A stretch of DNA of 57,128 nucleotides. Source: Lachnospiraceae bacterium. GTDB lineage: Bacteria; Bacillota; Clostridia; Lachnospirales; Lachnospiraceae. The stretch is taken from positions 1 to 57,128 of the forward strand of contig JAGAOK010000004.1 of the NCBI GenBank assembly GCA_017623815.1. Direction: 5' to 3'. Position 1 is the first letter of the stretch, and the number at the start of each line of letters is the position of its first letter. Both the position numbers and the translations under genes were made by a program. Below, piece after piece: positions 20,203-28,791 of this stretch. Below the pieces are notes generated by a model, which ran no database searches, was not told where the DNA came from, and saw nothing but the letters and a program-made list of their open reading frames with translations.

Positions 20203-21084
20203 CTATCTTTTACACTGTTTTAACAGTTCCTTCAGTTCTTCCACTGAAAATTTATAATTGGTGTTGCAGAAATGACAGTTGACTTCTATCTCTTTTCCGT
20301 CATCTATCATTTCCTGAATATCCTTGGCTCCGATCGATATGATTGCCTTCTCAATTCTTTGCTTATCACAGTTACACGAAAACTGCGCCGGAATAGTATC
20401 CACAATCTGCATATCCAGTCCCTCGAGCAATGCCTCCAGAATTTTTTCCGGACTCATACCTGCATCCAACATGGATGTTACACTTTTAATATCCTTTAGA
20501 TTCTCTTCCAGCTTTGCGATTACTTTTTCTTCCGCAAACGGCATCAGCTGGACGATAAATCCACCCGCCTGTTTTACGGTATTGTCCTTTTCCATCAAAA
20601 CACCGAGTCCCACACTCGACGGAACCTGCTCCGATGTTGCAAAATAGTAGGTCAGATCCTCTGCAATCTCTCCCGTCTGAAGCACGGTTTGTCCGCAGTA
20701 TGGCTCTTTTAGTCCAAGGTCTTTGATCACATTTAAAATTCCTAGTCCCAAAGCTTTGCCGACATCCAGTTTCCCCTGTGCATTCGGTGGCAAAATCACA
20801 TCCGGAACAATCGCGTAGCCCTTTACATTAGCATTCGCATCCGCCGTTACGGTCAGTCCCTGCACCGGCCCTGAAGCATTAATCTGTAAAGTAAGCAGAT
20901 CGCGCTCCGATTTCAGCATACTTCCCATCATGGCTCCGGCGCTGAGTAGTCTCCCGAGTGCCGCCGTCACTACCGGTGACGTATTATGCGCACTTCTTGC
21001 CGTTTCCACAATATCCTTAGACGTGATTGCAAATGCACGAATCTGTGCATTTGCAGCCGTCGCTCTCACAATATAATCAGACAT
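20203..21084 (-). CDS. hslO: Redox-regulated chaperone Hsp33
   Basis: The 293-residue cytoplasmic holdase has the Hsp33 N-terminal fold (DYIVRATAANAQIRAFAITSKD, and SGPVQGLTVTADANANVKGY) and a C-terminal zinc-switch region. The four cysteines are present as CNCDK (about 237-239) and CHFC (about 270-273), the CxC...CxxC set that releases zinc and unfolds on oxidation. It lies 21 bases behind the methyltransferase gene and 10 bases before nadE. Start has AGAGGAAATAGAA upstream. Confidence 0.96.
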   Translation of the reverse strand: MSDYIVRATAANAQIRAFAITSKDIVETARSAHNTSPVVTAALGRLLSAGAMMGSMLKSERDLLTLQINASGPVQGLTVTADANANVKGYAIVPDVILPPNAQGKLDVGKALGLGILNVIKDLGLKEPYCGQTVLQTGEIAEDLTYYFATSEQVPSSVGLGVLMEKDNTVKQAGGFIVQLMPFAEEKVIAKLEENLKDIKSVTSMLDAGMSPEKILEALLEGLDMQIVDTIPAQFSCNCDKQRIEKAIISIGAKDIQEMIDDGKEIEVNCHFCNTNYKFSVEELKELLKQCKR

Positions 21085-21105
21085 TTCTATTTCCTCTTTC
21101 TCTTA

Positions 21106-21861
21106 TTATTTCCCATTTTCCCGGGCAACAATACAAATCCTCTCACTTGCCTCTGTCGGCTCAGCAAGCGTATCCATATCTACCGCCTCTGCAAAATCCA
21201 TCCCTGCCTTTGCAAGCATGTCCTTCATCTGCGAAAGGGTATAACCGCGCTGCAAATGCGTTTCTGTAAACCTCTCATAGCGGTCATCTTCACCACGTAC
21301 AAAGATGGTCAGATCATATTCGTTAATCTGCTCCTCCCGGTCATAGTAGTTTTCCCATATAAAACTGCAGTCCTCGCGGTTTTCCGCTATCACGGTATCC
21401 CCGATTACCTGCTCATATTTATAAGTCGTATTAAAATCAAAGACAAAAATTCCCTTCGGGTCCAGGTAATTGTTGACCAGACGGAACACGTCTGTCAATT
21501 CATCTTCCTCCAGCACATAGTTGACACAGTCACAGACGCTGACACAGGCGCGAACCGTTCCGTAAAGTTCAAACTCCCGCATATCCTGCTGCAAATACAG
21601 AATTTCACTCTCCCCGGCTTTTTCGCGCGCCATCAAAAGCATCTCTTCCGAGTTATCGATTCCGATCATATCATAGCCGGCTTTTGCAAGGCGCATCGTC
21701 ATACTTCCTGTGCCGCATCCTATATCACATACCAGACCATCTGCAATTCCGTATTCTTTTAACTTGTTTGTATAAAACTCTGCCCATTCATCGTACGGAA
21801 CATTGTCCATCAGTTCATCATACACCTGCGCAAAGCTTTCATAGCTTTCGTATTCCTGCAT
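21106..21861 (-). CDS. Class I SAM-dependent methyltransferase
   Basis: The 251-residue protein opens with YESFAQVYDELMDNVPYDEWAEF and contains the SAM-binding motif LVCDIGCGTGSMTMRLA (about 41-57), the acidic IGIDNSEEML, and FDFNTTYKYE, matching the clostridial YrrT/Methyltransf_25-like group. Substrate is unknown. It stands within the hisC-hslO-nadE run, 21 bases from both neighbours. Confidence 0.88.
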   Translation of the reverse strand: MQEYESYESFAQVYDELMDNVPYDEWAEFYTNKLKEYGIADGLVCDIGCGTGSMTMRLAKAGYDMIGIDNSEEMLLMAREKAGESEILYLQQDMREFELYGTVRACVSVCDCVNYVLEEDELTDVFRLVNNYLDPKGIFVFDFNTTYKYEQVIGDTVIAENREDCSFIWENYYDREEQINEYDLTIFVRGEDDRYERFTETHLQRGYTLSQMKDMLAKAGMDFAEAVDMDTLAEPTEASERICIVARENGK

Positions 21862-21882
21862 ACTTTTTCCATCCGTTTTTTC

Positions 21883-22371
21883 TTAGAACACTGCTCCGAT
21901 TGCACCAAACACTCCGGCGCTGGCTACTCCCATGATAATTCCGGCCAAAAGCACTCCCAGCATAACCGCTGTGATGCTCGATTTAAAATCCATATCCAGA
22001 ATACTTGCTGCAAGTGTTCCTGTCCACGCTCCGGTTCCAGGAAGCGGAATTCCTACAAAGAGCATAAGTGCCCAGAACAGACCTTTTCCTGCTTTTTCCT
22101 GCAACTTTTCTCCGCCTTTTTTTCCTTTTTCCAGACAAAAAGTAAAGAATTTTCCGATGACCGGTTTGTCAGCGCCCCATTCCAGAACTTTACGGGCAAA
22201 TAGGTAGATAATCGGTACCGGAAGCATATTTCCGATGACCGCAACAATATAAGCCTGCAAAAGCGGAAGTTCTATTCCCGGCAACTGCGAGATCGGAATT
22301 GCTCCTCGAAGTTCAATCAGCGGTACCATCGACACAAAAAACACATACAAATATTTCGTTAAAACAGACAT
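21883..22371 (-). CDS. Small multidrug-export-type membrane protein (COG2426)
   Basis: The 162-residue protein has four to five membrane segments and the signature VPLIELRGAIPIS (about 16-28) and FVGIPLPGTGAWTGTLAAS (about 103-121), typical of the Sm_multidrug_ex/COG2426 family. The name is historical and the substrate is not established. It lies three bases behind hisC. Confidence 0.88.
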   Translation of the reverse strand: MSVLTKYLYVFFVSMVPLIELRGAIPISQLPGIELPLLQAYIVAVIGNMLPVPIIYLFARKVLEWGADKPVIGKFFTFCLEKGKKGGEKLQEKAGKGLFWALMLFVGIPLPGTGAWTGTLAASILDMDFKSSITAVMLGVLLAGIIMGVASAGVFGAIGAVF

Positions 22372-22374
22372 AAA

Positions 22375-23439
22375 CTATACTCCTTTTTCTTCTAAATATT
22401 CCTTCACGCAGGCAAGCAGCGCATCCATCTCATCATCCGTTCCAATCGTAATTCTATTATATTCCGTGATCAGAGGATTATTAAAGTGACGCACAAAAAT
22501 GTTTTTCTTACGCAGCGCTTCATAAAGTTCCGTGCCGGAAACCTTCGGATGTCTGGCAAACACAAAGTTGCTCATGGAATCCGGAAATTCAAATCCAAGC
22601 TCGGCAAGCTCACTCTTTACACGTTCACGGGTCGCTATAATTTTGGCTGTCGTCTCTTTAAAATATGCATCATCCTTTACTGCCTCCACGCCGAGAAGAA
22701 GAGAAGGGTAGTTCATGGTATAAGAGTTCGTCGAAAACTTTACATCATTTAAATATTTAATCAGCTTCGGATTTCCCATCGCATAGCCGATACGCATACC
22801 CGCCATGGATCTGGACTTGGAAAATGTCTGCACAACAAGCAGATTCTCATAGGTATCGATCAGCGCAAGCGCACTCTTTCCGCCAAAATCGATATAGGCT
22901 TCATCGACAATCACCACGACATCCGGATTGGCACGAAGCACTTTTTCTACCATATCCAGACTCTCCAAAAGCCCTGTCGGTGCATTCGGATTCGGAAAAA
23001 TAATTCCACCGTTTTCTCTTTTATAATCTTCCGGATCTATATGAAAATCCGCCTTAAGCGGAATCGCTTCGTACGGAATCTTATAAAGATCTGCCCACAC
23101 ATCATAAAACGAATAGGTAATCTGCGGGAAAAAAATCGGCTTATCCGAATTAAAAAAAGTCTGAAATGCGATTGCCAGAACATCATCTGATCCCACTCCG
23201 ACAAAGACCTGCTCGTCCTTAAGACCATAATACTGCGCCAAGGTATGCACAAGACTTCCGGCCTCCGAATCCGGATACAATTTAAAATCCGAAAGCTGCA
23301 GATTCTTCATCGCTTCCTGCACGCCCTTTGACGGCGGATACGGATTCTCGTTCGTATTTAATTTAATCATATTTTCAACATTCGGCTGCTCTCCCGGTAC
23401 ATACGGAACAACACGTCTGACATTACTTTCCCAACTCAT
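22375..23439 (-). CDS. hisC: Histidinol-phosphate aminotransferase
   Basis: The 354-residue fold-type I PLP enzyme has IKLNTNENPYPPSKGV at about 27, VVIVDEAYIDFGG and the PLP lysine in QTFSKSRSMAGMRIGYA (about 210). It converts imidazole-acetol phosphate to histidinol phosphate; many such enzymes also accept aromatic amino acids. No other his gene is in the window, so the in vivo substrate is open. The ATG at 23439 with AAGGAGTAAATT upstream lies inside the end of the previous gene (17-base overlap), and the exporter gene follows after three bases. Confidence 0.92.
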   Translation of the reverse strand: MSWESNVRRVVPYVPGEQPNVENMIKLNTNENPYPPSKGVQEAMKNLQLSDFKLYPDSEAGSLVHTLAQYYGLKDEQVFVGVGSDDVLAIAFQTFFNSDKPIFFPQITYSFYDVWADLYKIPYEAIPLKADFHIDPEDYKRENGGIIFPNPNAPTGLLESLDMVEKVLRANPDVVVIVDEAYIDFGGKSALALIDTYENLLVVQTFSKSRSMAGMRIGYAMGNPKLIKYLNDVKFSTNSYTMNYPSLLLGVEAVKDDAYFKETTAKIIATRERVKSELAELGFEFPDSMSNFVFARHPKVSGTELYEALRKKNIFVRHFNNPLITEYNRITIGTDDEMDALLACVKEYLEEKGV

Positions 23440-25192
23440 AATTTACTCCTTTTCTTATCATACAAAGAGACTTTGTCTCTTCCATACTTTCTATATCATA
23501 CCTCTGCGAAATCCAAATACCAAGCGGATTTTCGGCAAAGAATTTTTCACGGTTATCTATGGTATTTTTTGCAAGCACGATTACATCCGGCTGATGGTGC
23601 GGATATTTCTCAAAATAATTCACCCACTGCTCATTAAACGCCGGAGTACTGATCGTGGACGGTGACACAAAACTGCCCTTTGCATAAAGATTGGAAATTC
23701 CTTCCGTACCAAGGTACAAGAGCTTTTCCTCTTCTGCAGTTATCGCCCGTATCGTATCATAATCACTTGTAATGCGCTCATAATCTTCTTCCGATACATA
23801 AATTCCGGCAACTGCTCCTTTTTCAATCTGCTTTCGCGGCTCTAATATATTCGCAGGACCATACTCCGTGATGCGTACATAGTAGCCTTTGCAAAAAATC
23901 AGGCTCAGTACAAACAAACTTATTATACCATATATCACATGATTCCATCGCTTATCCATTTCCCGGGCAACTTTCTGCAAGACAAGAACCCCTGCGATAA
24001 GTCCGACACTTAAATAGGAACTGCTTGAATCCGGTCCGACATTGGAAAAAATGAGAATCGCCACAAAGGCAACCATCATCTGGAACATCGGTCCCCAAAA
24101 CAAAAAGCGGATTTCTTCATCCTTTTCCCTACGCAAAAGGTAAACGCTCCACACAAATGTCAATAGAAAAAACAGCAGATATCTGACCTGAAAATGGAAC
24201 GGCCCCATCTGAATACCTGCCACATTGGCAAACAAGACAAGCAAAGAAGTTACTGTTACAAAAGAAAGCAGATATACCATTATAAGCATTTCAGCTCCAC
24301 ATTTCCCGGATTTCCATATCCTTTTTCGTTTTGACAAAGCATAAAAAATAGTTGTTATTATAACACTCGGTGCTGACAATATCAGAAGCTGCTTTGTCAC
24401 ATTCATCCACTGCGCTCCGTAAGCCATCAATTTGGTCTGCATTGTAAACTGATGTGTACCATCCATAAACACCATCGGAATACTCTCAACAAATTCAGAA
24501 AGACTCATCGCCGACAATACATACACAAGAAAGATAACTGCCATCACGGCACAGCCGGACGTCAACAAAACACATTTATTAAATCTTCTTTTAACTTCTT
24601 CTTTCGGATGCAACATGCAGACACTGAGCATCAGTGCCGGATACGCAAGTACCATTCCCGGATAGGCCAGCACCGTCATGGCAAGCACGATCCCAATCCA
24701 GAAGGACCAAACCTTCTTTCCCGTTTCCGCTTCCTTGCCAAGCAAAATCAAAATAAGGGTAATCCCCCATACCTGCTGAAGTGAAAAATCCAGACTGACC
24801 AGCCACTTCGGCAAAAGGTTCAGATATAGTACTGCAAGCAGTGCGGCCCACGCTCCACCGGTCTTTTTTTTCAAAGCGGCAAACACAAATCCCGACATTC
24901 CCGCATGAATCAGCGTCGCAACCACACGTAGGAAAAGAACCGCCCCGTCTGTAGCACCTGTTATTTTATCAAACACTGACAAAAAAACGGCCGGTAAAAA
25001 CACAGACGTCTGATGCACTTCCCACATATCAAGAAACAAAGCATCGTTCTGCAGCAGACGATATGGCATGGAAACTGCATAGCCTTCATCGATATCAAAT
25101 CCGACAAAGATTTTGACCACCGCAGCCACTATTGAAAGTGCGAGCAAAGAAATCCATATGAAATTGTACCATCTTTTCTGCGTATCGGACAT
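23423..25192 (-). CDS. Polytopic membrane protein, GT39/GT83-like glycosyltransferase
   Basis: The 589-residue protein has about a dozen membrane helices. An early outer loop contains FDIDEGYAVSMPYRLLQNDALFLDMWEVHQT, resembling the acidic first loop of lipid-linked-sugar (GT39/ArnT) transferases, and a C-terminal soluble part of about 120 residues follows. The ATG at 25192 follows AAAGGA by seven bases; upstream in-frame starts lack a site. It begins the operon that runs through hisC to nadE. The substrate is unknown. Confidence 0.65.
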   Translation of the reverse strand: MSDTQKRWYNFIWISLLALSIVAAVVKIFVGFDIDEGYAVSMPYRLLQNDALFLDMWEVHQTSVFLPAVFLSVFDKITGATDGAVLFLRVVATLIHAGMSGFVFAALKKKTGGAWAALLAVLYLNLLPKWLVSLDFSLQQVWGITLILILLGKEAETGKKVWSFWIGIVLAMTVLAYPGMVLAYPALMLSVCMLHPKEEVKRRFNKCVLLTSGCAVMAVIFLVYVLSAMSLSEFVESIPMVFMDGTHQFTMQTKLMAYGAQWMNVTKQLLILSAPSVIITTIFYALSKRKRIWKSGKCGAEMLIMVYLLSFVTVTSLLVLFANVAGIQMGPFHFQVRYLLFFLLTFVWSVYLLRREKDEEIRFLFWGPMFQMMVAFVAILIFSNVGPDSSSSYLSVGLIAGVLVLQKVAREMDKRWNHVIYGIISLFVLSLIFCKGYYVRITEYGPANILEPRKQIEKGAVAGIYVSEEDYERITSDYDTIRAITAEEEKLLYLGTEGISNLYAKGSFVSPSTISTPAFNEQWVNYFEKYPHHQPDVIVLAKNTIDNREKFFAENPLGIWISQRYDIESMEETKSLCMIRKGVNYELGK

Positions 25193-25230
25193 TTGCAATT
25201 CCTTTCTTTTCATAGTATAAACCATTTTGC

Positions 25231-25239
25231 ATTATAGCA
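25231..25239 (-). promoter_or_regulatory. Extended -10 promoter of the 25.2-18.3 kb operon
   Basis: The minus strand reads TGC-TATAAT (25231-25239), a perfect extended -10 about 39 bases upstream of the ATG at 25192. No good -35 is visible. Confidence 0.6.
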
Positions 25240-25265
25240 TATAGCAGGCAAGTTTTCCATATCGA

Positions 25266-25294
25266 ATAAAAACAGCGGTCTTTTGACCGCCGTT
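25266..25294 (-). terminator. Intrinsic terminator
   Basis: On the minus strand ACGGCGGTC-AAAA-GACCGCTGT (one G/T pair) is followed by TTTTT. It ends the transcript of the 25.3-26.1 kb genes and lies directly upstream of the next promoter. Confidence 0.88.
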
Positions 25295-25296
25295 TC

Positions 25297-25512
25297 TTAG
25301 TGATTTAGTTCTAATTCCTCCGAAGAAATCCCTAATGCATGAAGTTCTGCTTTTGCTATTCTCTCCTGATATTCGATTTCTTCCTGCCCATGTTTTTTAA
25401 TTCTTTGAATATTAATATATTTTTCAATTGCAATTTTTTTCAGTTTCCTATTCTTCGGACAACTCTTATACAGCCGCATAGAAAAAAGACCACTCCCAAA
25501 ACAAAAATCCAC
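25297..25512 (-). CDS. Small ORF or frameshifted C-terminal tail of the upstream membrane protein
   Basis: This 71-codon frame overlaps the 3' end of the preceding gene by 73 bases and continues to a stop just before a strong terminator. Its own first 20 or so residues lie across the membrane-helix coding part of the other frame and look random. The rest (KKIAIEKYINIQRIKKHGQE, then an Ala/Glu/Leu-rich helix) looks like a genuine charged helical tail. No start in it has a good ribosome site. Reading the upstream protein through a -1 shift at GGA-AAC-TGA would join the membrane helix to this tail. It may therefore be part of that protein rather than an independent gene. Confidence 0.4.
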   Translation of the reverse strand: MDFCFGSGLFSMRLYKSCPKNRKLKKIAIEKYINIQRIKKHGQEEIEYQERIAKAELHALGISSEELELNH

Positions 25513-25988
25513 CCCGGAACGGACTGCTTTTGCACCTCTTCCGGCTCCGGTTCCTCCGGCAATATCTGTTCCCGGAACTTTATCTCATCCTTATTTACCG
25601 CTTTCTTCTCCGGCTTTGACACCTGCTTTCGCACCGGGATCTGAAACGGCAAAGATACGCTGTTTTGGCTGACCGTATTTTCACTGACCGCATTTTTACT
25701 GACCGAAACCGGATTTGACTCCTCGATGCGTTCCGTCTCCTGTTCTGTTATTTTGTCTGCTTTTATTTTTTTTGGAGGAGCCGTCTTTTTTTCTATGGGC
25801 TCCTTGGACACCTCCGGTCTTTGCACCGGCGGCGCCGGCTCCGCTGACTCTTCACCGCCGATAACAGCTTTCTCCTCCACTACAAACGCATCCTCCGCGC
25901 GCGACTGCACACTGAAAGCACCGACCAGACAAAAAACAAGCGGCACAAACAGACGCAGCAATTTTCTTTTTGCTTCGTTTCTTCTCAT
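25440..25988 (-). CDS. Exported protein with Pro/Glu/Val/Ser-rich stalk and C-terminal membrane helix
   Basis: The 182-residue protein has a signal peptide (1-31, basic start then LLRLFVPLVFCLVGAFSV), a long low-complexity stretch (about 32-150) rich in Pro, Glu, Lys and NxVS repeats (SKNAVSENTVSQNSVS), and a C-terminal helix (GWIFVLGVVFFLCGCI, about 156-171) followed by RVVRRIGN. This is a surface-stalk layout with a C-terminal anchor, but without an LPxTG motif. No domain is recognised. The stop TGA comes directly after the anchor; see the overlapping frame behind it. The start has AAAGGAG. Confidence 0.6.
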   Translation of the reverse strand: MRRNEAKRKLLRLFVPLVFCLVGAFSVQSRAEDAFVVEEKAVIGGEESAEPAPPVQRPEVSKEPIEKKTAPPKKIKADKITEQETERIEESNPVSVSKNAVSENTVSQNSVSLPFQIPVRKQVSKPEKKAVNKDEIKFREQILPEEPEPEEVQKQSVPGWIFVLGVVFFLCGCIRVVRRIGN

Positions 25989-26031
25989 AAAACTCCTTTC
26001 TGTATGGAATTGAATCAGAATGTGAAATACT

Positions 26032-26066
26032 GCGGCGAATCGCCGCCCGATCCGGCACCTGCCGGA
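26032..26066 (-). promoter_or_regulatory. Two tandem GC-rich palindromes in the leader of the 25988 gene
   Basis: GCGGCGA-A-TCGCCGC (26032-26046) and TCCGGCA-CC-TGCCGGA (26051-26066) are two perfect inverted repeats four bases apart, in the leader between a good promoter and the start at 25988. There is no T-run, so they are not a simple terminator. They may be RNA stabilisers or protein-binding sites. Confidence 0.5.
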
Positions 26067-26088
26067 AAAAGTGATTTAGATGAATTGA

Positions 26089-26117
26089 ATTGTAGCACAA
26101 ATCCCCTCATTTGTCAC
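26089..26117 (-). promoter_or_regulatory. Promoter for the 25988 gene
   Basis: On the minus strand GTGACA (26112-26117) and TACAAT (26089-26094) are separated by exactly 17 bases, five of six consensus bases in each box. The transcript would begin near 26082 and have a leader of about 95 bases. Confidence 0.65.
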
Positions 26118-26136
26118 CTGTATTTTCCGCCTGCTC

Positions 26137-26790
26137 TCATACATCTGTTTTTTCATGCACTACAATAAGGCGCCCCTCTCCCACTGAGATGGTCACCTCT
26201 TTTCCAACAAAAGAATTACTTACTCCGAGCGGAAAAGCATCTGTTAATGTCGCCTGTTCTACTTCGTACTCTCCACCGCTGATTGTGACACCCGCTGCGT
26301 TTTTTCCATAAGAAAAAACGGAAAAAATCCCCTCTGTTTCCTTTGGAAAATTAATCCGGTCTTTGGTTGCGCCATTACAGACATTATTGCCCTTATCCGG
26401 CGAAGATCCGATTAAAAAGATATCCGTTGCATCTCCTATCAAAGCCCCGCTTGCTCCGTGCTCATGGAGATAGGCAAGCGCCTGTACATTGGCCATGGTA
26501 TGGTCAAAGCGGCCACCGATTCCTCCAAGCAGAACAAACTCACGATACCCCTTGGCCAGACCGAGTTTTACGGCCAGCATCATATCGGTATCATCCTTTT
26601 GTTTTGGATGAACCTGTACATGTTCTCCGGGCGGAACAAATCCAAGCGAATCAAAATCTCCGATTACCACATCCGGTTCCGCTCCCGTATCCTGCATAAA
26701 TCCTGCATCAGCAGCAATCACAAAATCCCCGCTCTTTTTACAGATCTTATATGCTGTTTTCATAGATGCAACAATATAACAAATCGCCAT
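26137..26790 (-). CDS. thiN: Thiamine diphosphokinase
   Basis: The 217-residue enzyme transfers pyrophosphate from ATP to thiamine. It has VIGDFDSLG, the KDDTDMMLAVKLGL motif and the GGRFDHTMANV loop characteristic of thiamine pyrophosphokinase, plus the C-terminal TPK B1-binding part (GVTISGGEYEVEQATL). The ATG at 26790 follows AAGGAGG by seven bases; an in-frame ATG at 26811 has no site. It lies ten bases behind azlD, so the permease and the kinase are probably cotranscribed. Confidence 0.93.
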   Translation of the reverse strand: MAICYIVASMKTAYKICKKSGDFVIAADAGFMQDTGAEPDVVIGDFDSLGFVPPGEHVQVHPKQKDDTDMMLAVKLGLAKGYREFVLLGGIGGRFDHTMANVQALAYLHEHGASGALIGDATDIFLIGSSPDKGNNVCNGATKDRINFPKETEGIFSVFSYGKNAAGVTISGGEYEVEQATLTDAFPLGVSNSFVGKEVTISVGEGRLIVVHEKTDV

Positions 26791-26800
26791 GACAACCTCC

Positions 26801-27142
26801 TTAAAATACAAAGTGAATCAGAAATATATAGCAAATGGTTCCGGATGCAATGGATACAAACATGTTCCGTTTCCACACATGTACAGCCGTAATCAATGCA
26901 ATGGACAAAAGTTCCGGAAGCGCATGTGTCCGGGATGAAAGGCTACAATCCTTAAGGCAGTAAATTACGAGCATTCCAAATACCGCCGGCGGAAGTGCTT
27001 TTCCCAGGTACGTAATAAACGGCGGCGTTTTCTTCCCCTCCGGGAAGAGCCAGAATGCAATGGCTCTGGTAAAAACAGTAACAGCAATCACAATCGCAAT
27101 CGTAAGCACCTGTTGCTGCAATGACATCGGTGAAACTTCCAT
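26801..27142 (-). CDS. azlD: AzlD branched-chain amino acid export subunit
   Basis: The 113-residue protein has four helices and the typical AzlD pattern TIAIVIAVTVFTRAIAFWLF at the N-terminus and FITYLGKALPPAVFGMLVIYCL. It acts with AzlC as a branched-chain amino acid transporter. It starts one base after the azlC stop, using AGGAGGTGGC within the azlC end. Confidence 0.93.
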   Translation of the reverse strand: MEVSPMSLQQQVLTIAIVIAVTVFTRAIAFWLFPEGKKTPPFITYLGKALPPAVFGMLVIYCLKDCSLSSRTHALPELLSIALITAVHVWKRNMFVSIASGTICYIFLIHFVF

Positions 27143-27832
27143 TTATGCCACCTCCTTCTTCAGACACGGTCCTATAATGGCAAGAACAAAGAAAATCACT
27201 GCCATTGAAGGAAGCAAAAACTTATCCGGTCCGAATATAAGCAGGCAGACAAGAGAGATAAGCAGTCCTGTAACAGAAGAAACATGCTTCTTTTCTTTCA
27301 GCCAGTTATCCAGAAAAATAACAACAAAAAGTGCCGTCATAACAAACTCAAGACCTCCGGAATCCACCTTGATCAGAGTTCCTAAGAGTGCACCGCAGGT
27401 GGAACCGAGCACCCAGTAGGATTGATTCAAAACCGTAACCCAGAAATAAAACCACCCTTTGTCTACCCCCTCCGGTACCGAAACCGAACAGTTAATAGAA
27501 AAGGACTCATCGCACATCCCGAATATCAGATACCACTTCTTTCTCCCTACATTTTTATATTTCGATACCATCGTAATTCCGTAAAAAATATGACGGGCGT
27601 TCACCATAAGCGTCAAAAGCGCCGCACCGAGAGGATTAAATCCGCTAAGAAGCATGCTGGCTGTCACAAACTCCATGGAGCCTGCAAAGATAAGCATACT
27701 CATAAAAATCGGATACAGTGGTGAAAAACCGAGCGCGCGCATATAAATCCCATAGGATATTCCAAGAAATAAAAAACCGGTTAAAATCGGTATCGTATAT
27801 GGAAATGCAGCTTTCAATGCTTTTTTCTTCAT
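27143..27832 (-). CDS. azlC: AzlC branched-chain amino acid export permease
   Basis: The 229-residue protein has seven to eight membrane segments and the AzlC features TIPILTGFLFLGISYGIYM, FAGSMEFVTASMLL and NARHIFYGITM. It forms a two-part exporter with AzlD, which follows directly. The ATG at 27832 is preferred to the GTG at 27835 because the AAGGA site spaces better to it. Promoter at 27865-27873. Confidence 0.93.
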   Translation of the reverse strand: MKKKALKAAFPYTIPILTGFLFLGISYGIYMRALGFSPLYPIFMSMLIFAGSMEFVTASMLLSGFNPLGAALLTLMVNARHIFYGITMVSKYKNVGRKKWYLIFGMCDESFSINCSVSVPEGVDKGWFYFWVTVLNQSYWVLGSTCGALLGTLIKVDSGGLEFVMTALFVVIFLDNWLKEKKHVSSVTGLLISLVCLLIFGPDKFLLPSMAVIFFVLAIIGPCLKKEVA

Positions 27833-27864
27833 CACTTACTATCCTTCTTTTTCACACTGTTTTT

Positions 27865-27873
27865 ATTATAGCA
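27865..27873 (-). promoter_or_regulatory. Extended -10 promoter of azlCD-thiN
   Basis: The minus strand reads TGC-TATAAT (27865-27873), 33 bases before azlC. No convincing -35 is seen. Confidence 0.6.
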
Positions 27874-27931
27874 GATATTCCGCTTTGCACCTATCATATT
27901 TTTATTTTCCTTTACATACATTGGAAGAAAC

Positions 27932-27953
27932 AATGGATTTCTATAAATCCATT
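27932..27953 (+). promoter_or_regulatory. Hairpin ahead of the ribosome site of the deacetylase gene
   Basis: AATGGATTT (27932-27940) pairs with AAATCCATT (27945-27953) around a four-base loop. It stands five bases before the TAAGGAG ribosome site of the gene at 27970. There is no T-run, so it is a leader structure rather than a terminator. Confidence 0.45.
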
Positions 27954-27969
27954 CCCCTAAGGAGTAGGC

Positions 27970-28743
27970 ATGAATTTAAAAGAACGATACATACAACAAA
28001 AAAATGTCATCTGGTCTATGGCCTTCCTGGTGCTTGGAATTGCTTCCTTTTTTAGCATAGCGCCGCACACACTTGCAACAAGCAGCAAAGTCTCCGGGCG
28101 GAACCTGCCCATTTATTGCGTGGAGACAACAGAGCCAAAGATCGCCCTTTCCTTTGATGCTGCCTGGGGAAATGAGGACACGCAAGAAATTCTTGCAATC
28201 CTAAAAAAGCATGACATTCACGTCACCTTCTTTATGACAGGTGGATGGGTCAAGAATTACCCGGAAGACGTCAAAACGATACTTGCTGCCGGACACGATC
28301 TTGCTAATCATAGCGAAAACCACAAGAACATGAGTCAGCTTTCCTCATCAGAATGCAAGGAAGAAATTATGACCGTTCATGAGCGCGTCAAAGAACTGAC
28401 CGGATATGAGATGTTTCTGTTCCGACCGCCATACGGAGATTATGACAATGATGTCATAATCTCTGTCGAAGGATGCGGATACTATCCGATCCAATGGGAT
28501 GTGGATTCTCTCGACTGGAAAGACTACGGCGTCGATTCCATTGTTAAAACCGTCTGCAGCCACAAACATCTCGGAAACGGTTCCATCATTTTGTGTCACA
28601 ACGGAGCCACTTACACTGCAGATGCACTGGATGCCATGATTACCGGTTTAAAAAAGCAGGGCTACGAAATTGTTCCGGTATCGGAGCTGATTATTCGCGA
28701 AAACTATCACATGAATGCAGAAGGACGCCAGATTGCAGATTAA
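27970..28743 (+). CDS. pdaB: Polysaccharide deacetylase, PdaB-like
   Basis: The 257-residue protein has an N-terminal signal/anchor helix (about 15-32) and a NodB homology domain: motif 1 SFDAAWGNEDT (catalytic Asp kept, the second Asp is Ala as in PdaB), the metal-binding HSENH, RPPYGDYDN, DVDSLDW and LCHNG. PdaB-type enzymes act on cell-wall sugars, often in spore cortex maturation. The ATG has TAAGGAG six bases upstream. The gene is alone on its strand and stands opposite azlCD. Confidence 0.85.
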   Translation: MNLKERYIQQKNVIWSMAFLVLGIASFFSIAPHTLATSSKVSGRNLPIYCVETTEPKIALSFDAAWGNEDTQEILAILKKHDIHVTFFMTGGWVKNYPEDVKTILAAGHDLANHSENHKNMSQLSSSECKEEIMTVHERVKELTGYEMFLFRPPYGDYDNDVIISVEGCGYYPIQWDVDSLDWKDYGVDSIVKTVCSHKHLGNGSIILCHNGATYTADALDAMITGLKKQGYEIVPVSELIIRENYHMNAEGRQIAD

Positions 28744-28791
28744 CTGCAACCGACGTCCCTATTTTTTATATCGTCCGCTTTTCTCTACCAA

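Noticed and set aside
20986..21762. 258-codon plus-strand frame across hslO and the methyltransferase
   Set aside because: Spans two real genes on the other strand and has no ribosome site or protein-like composition.
25852..26100. 82-codon minus-strand frame over the leader palindromes
   Set aside because: Overlaps the signal peptide of the real gene in another frame; start lies at the promoter -10.
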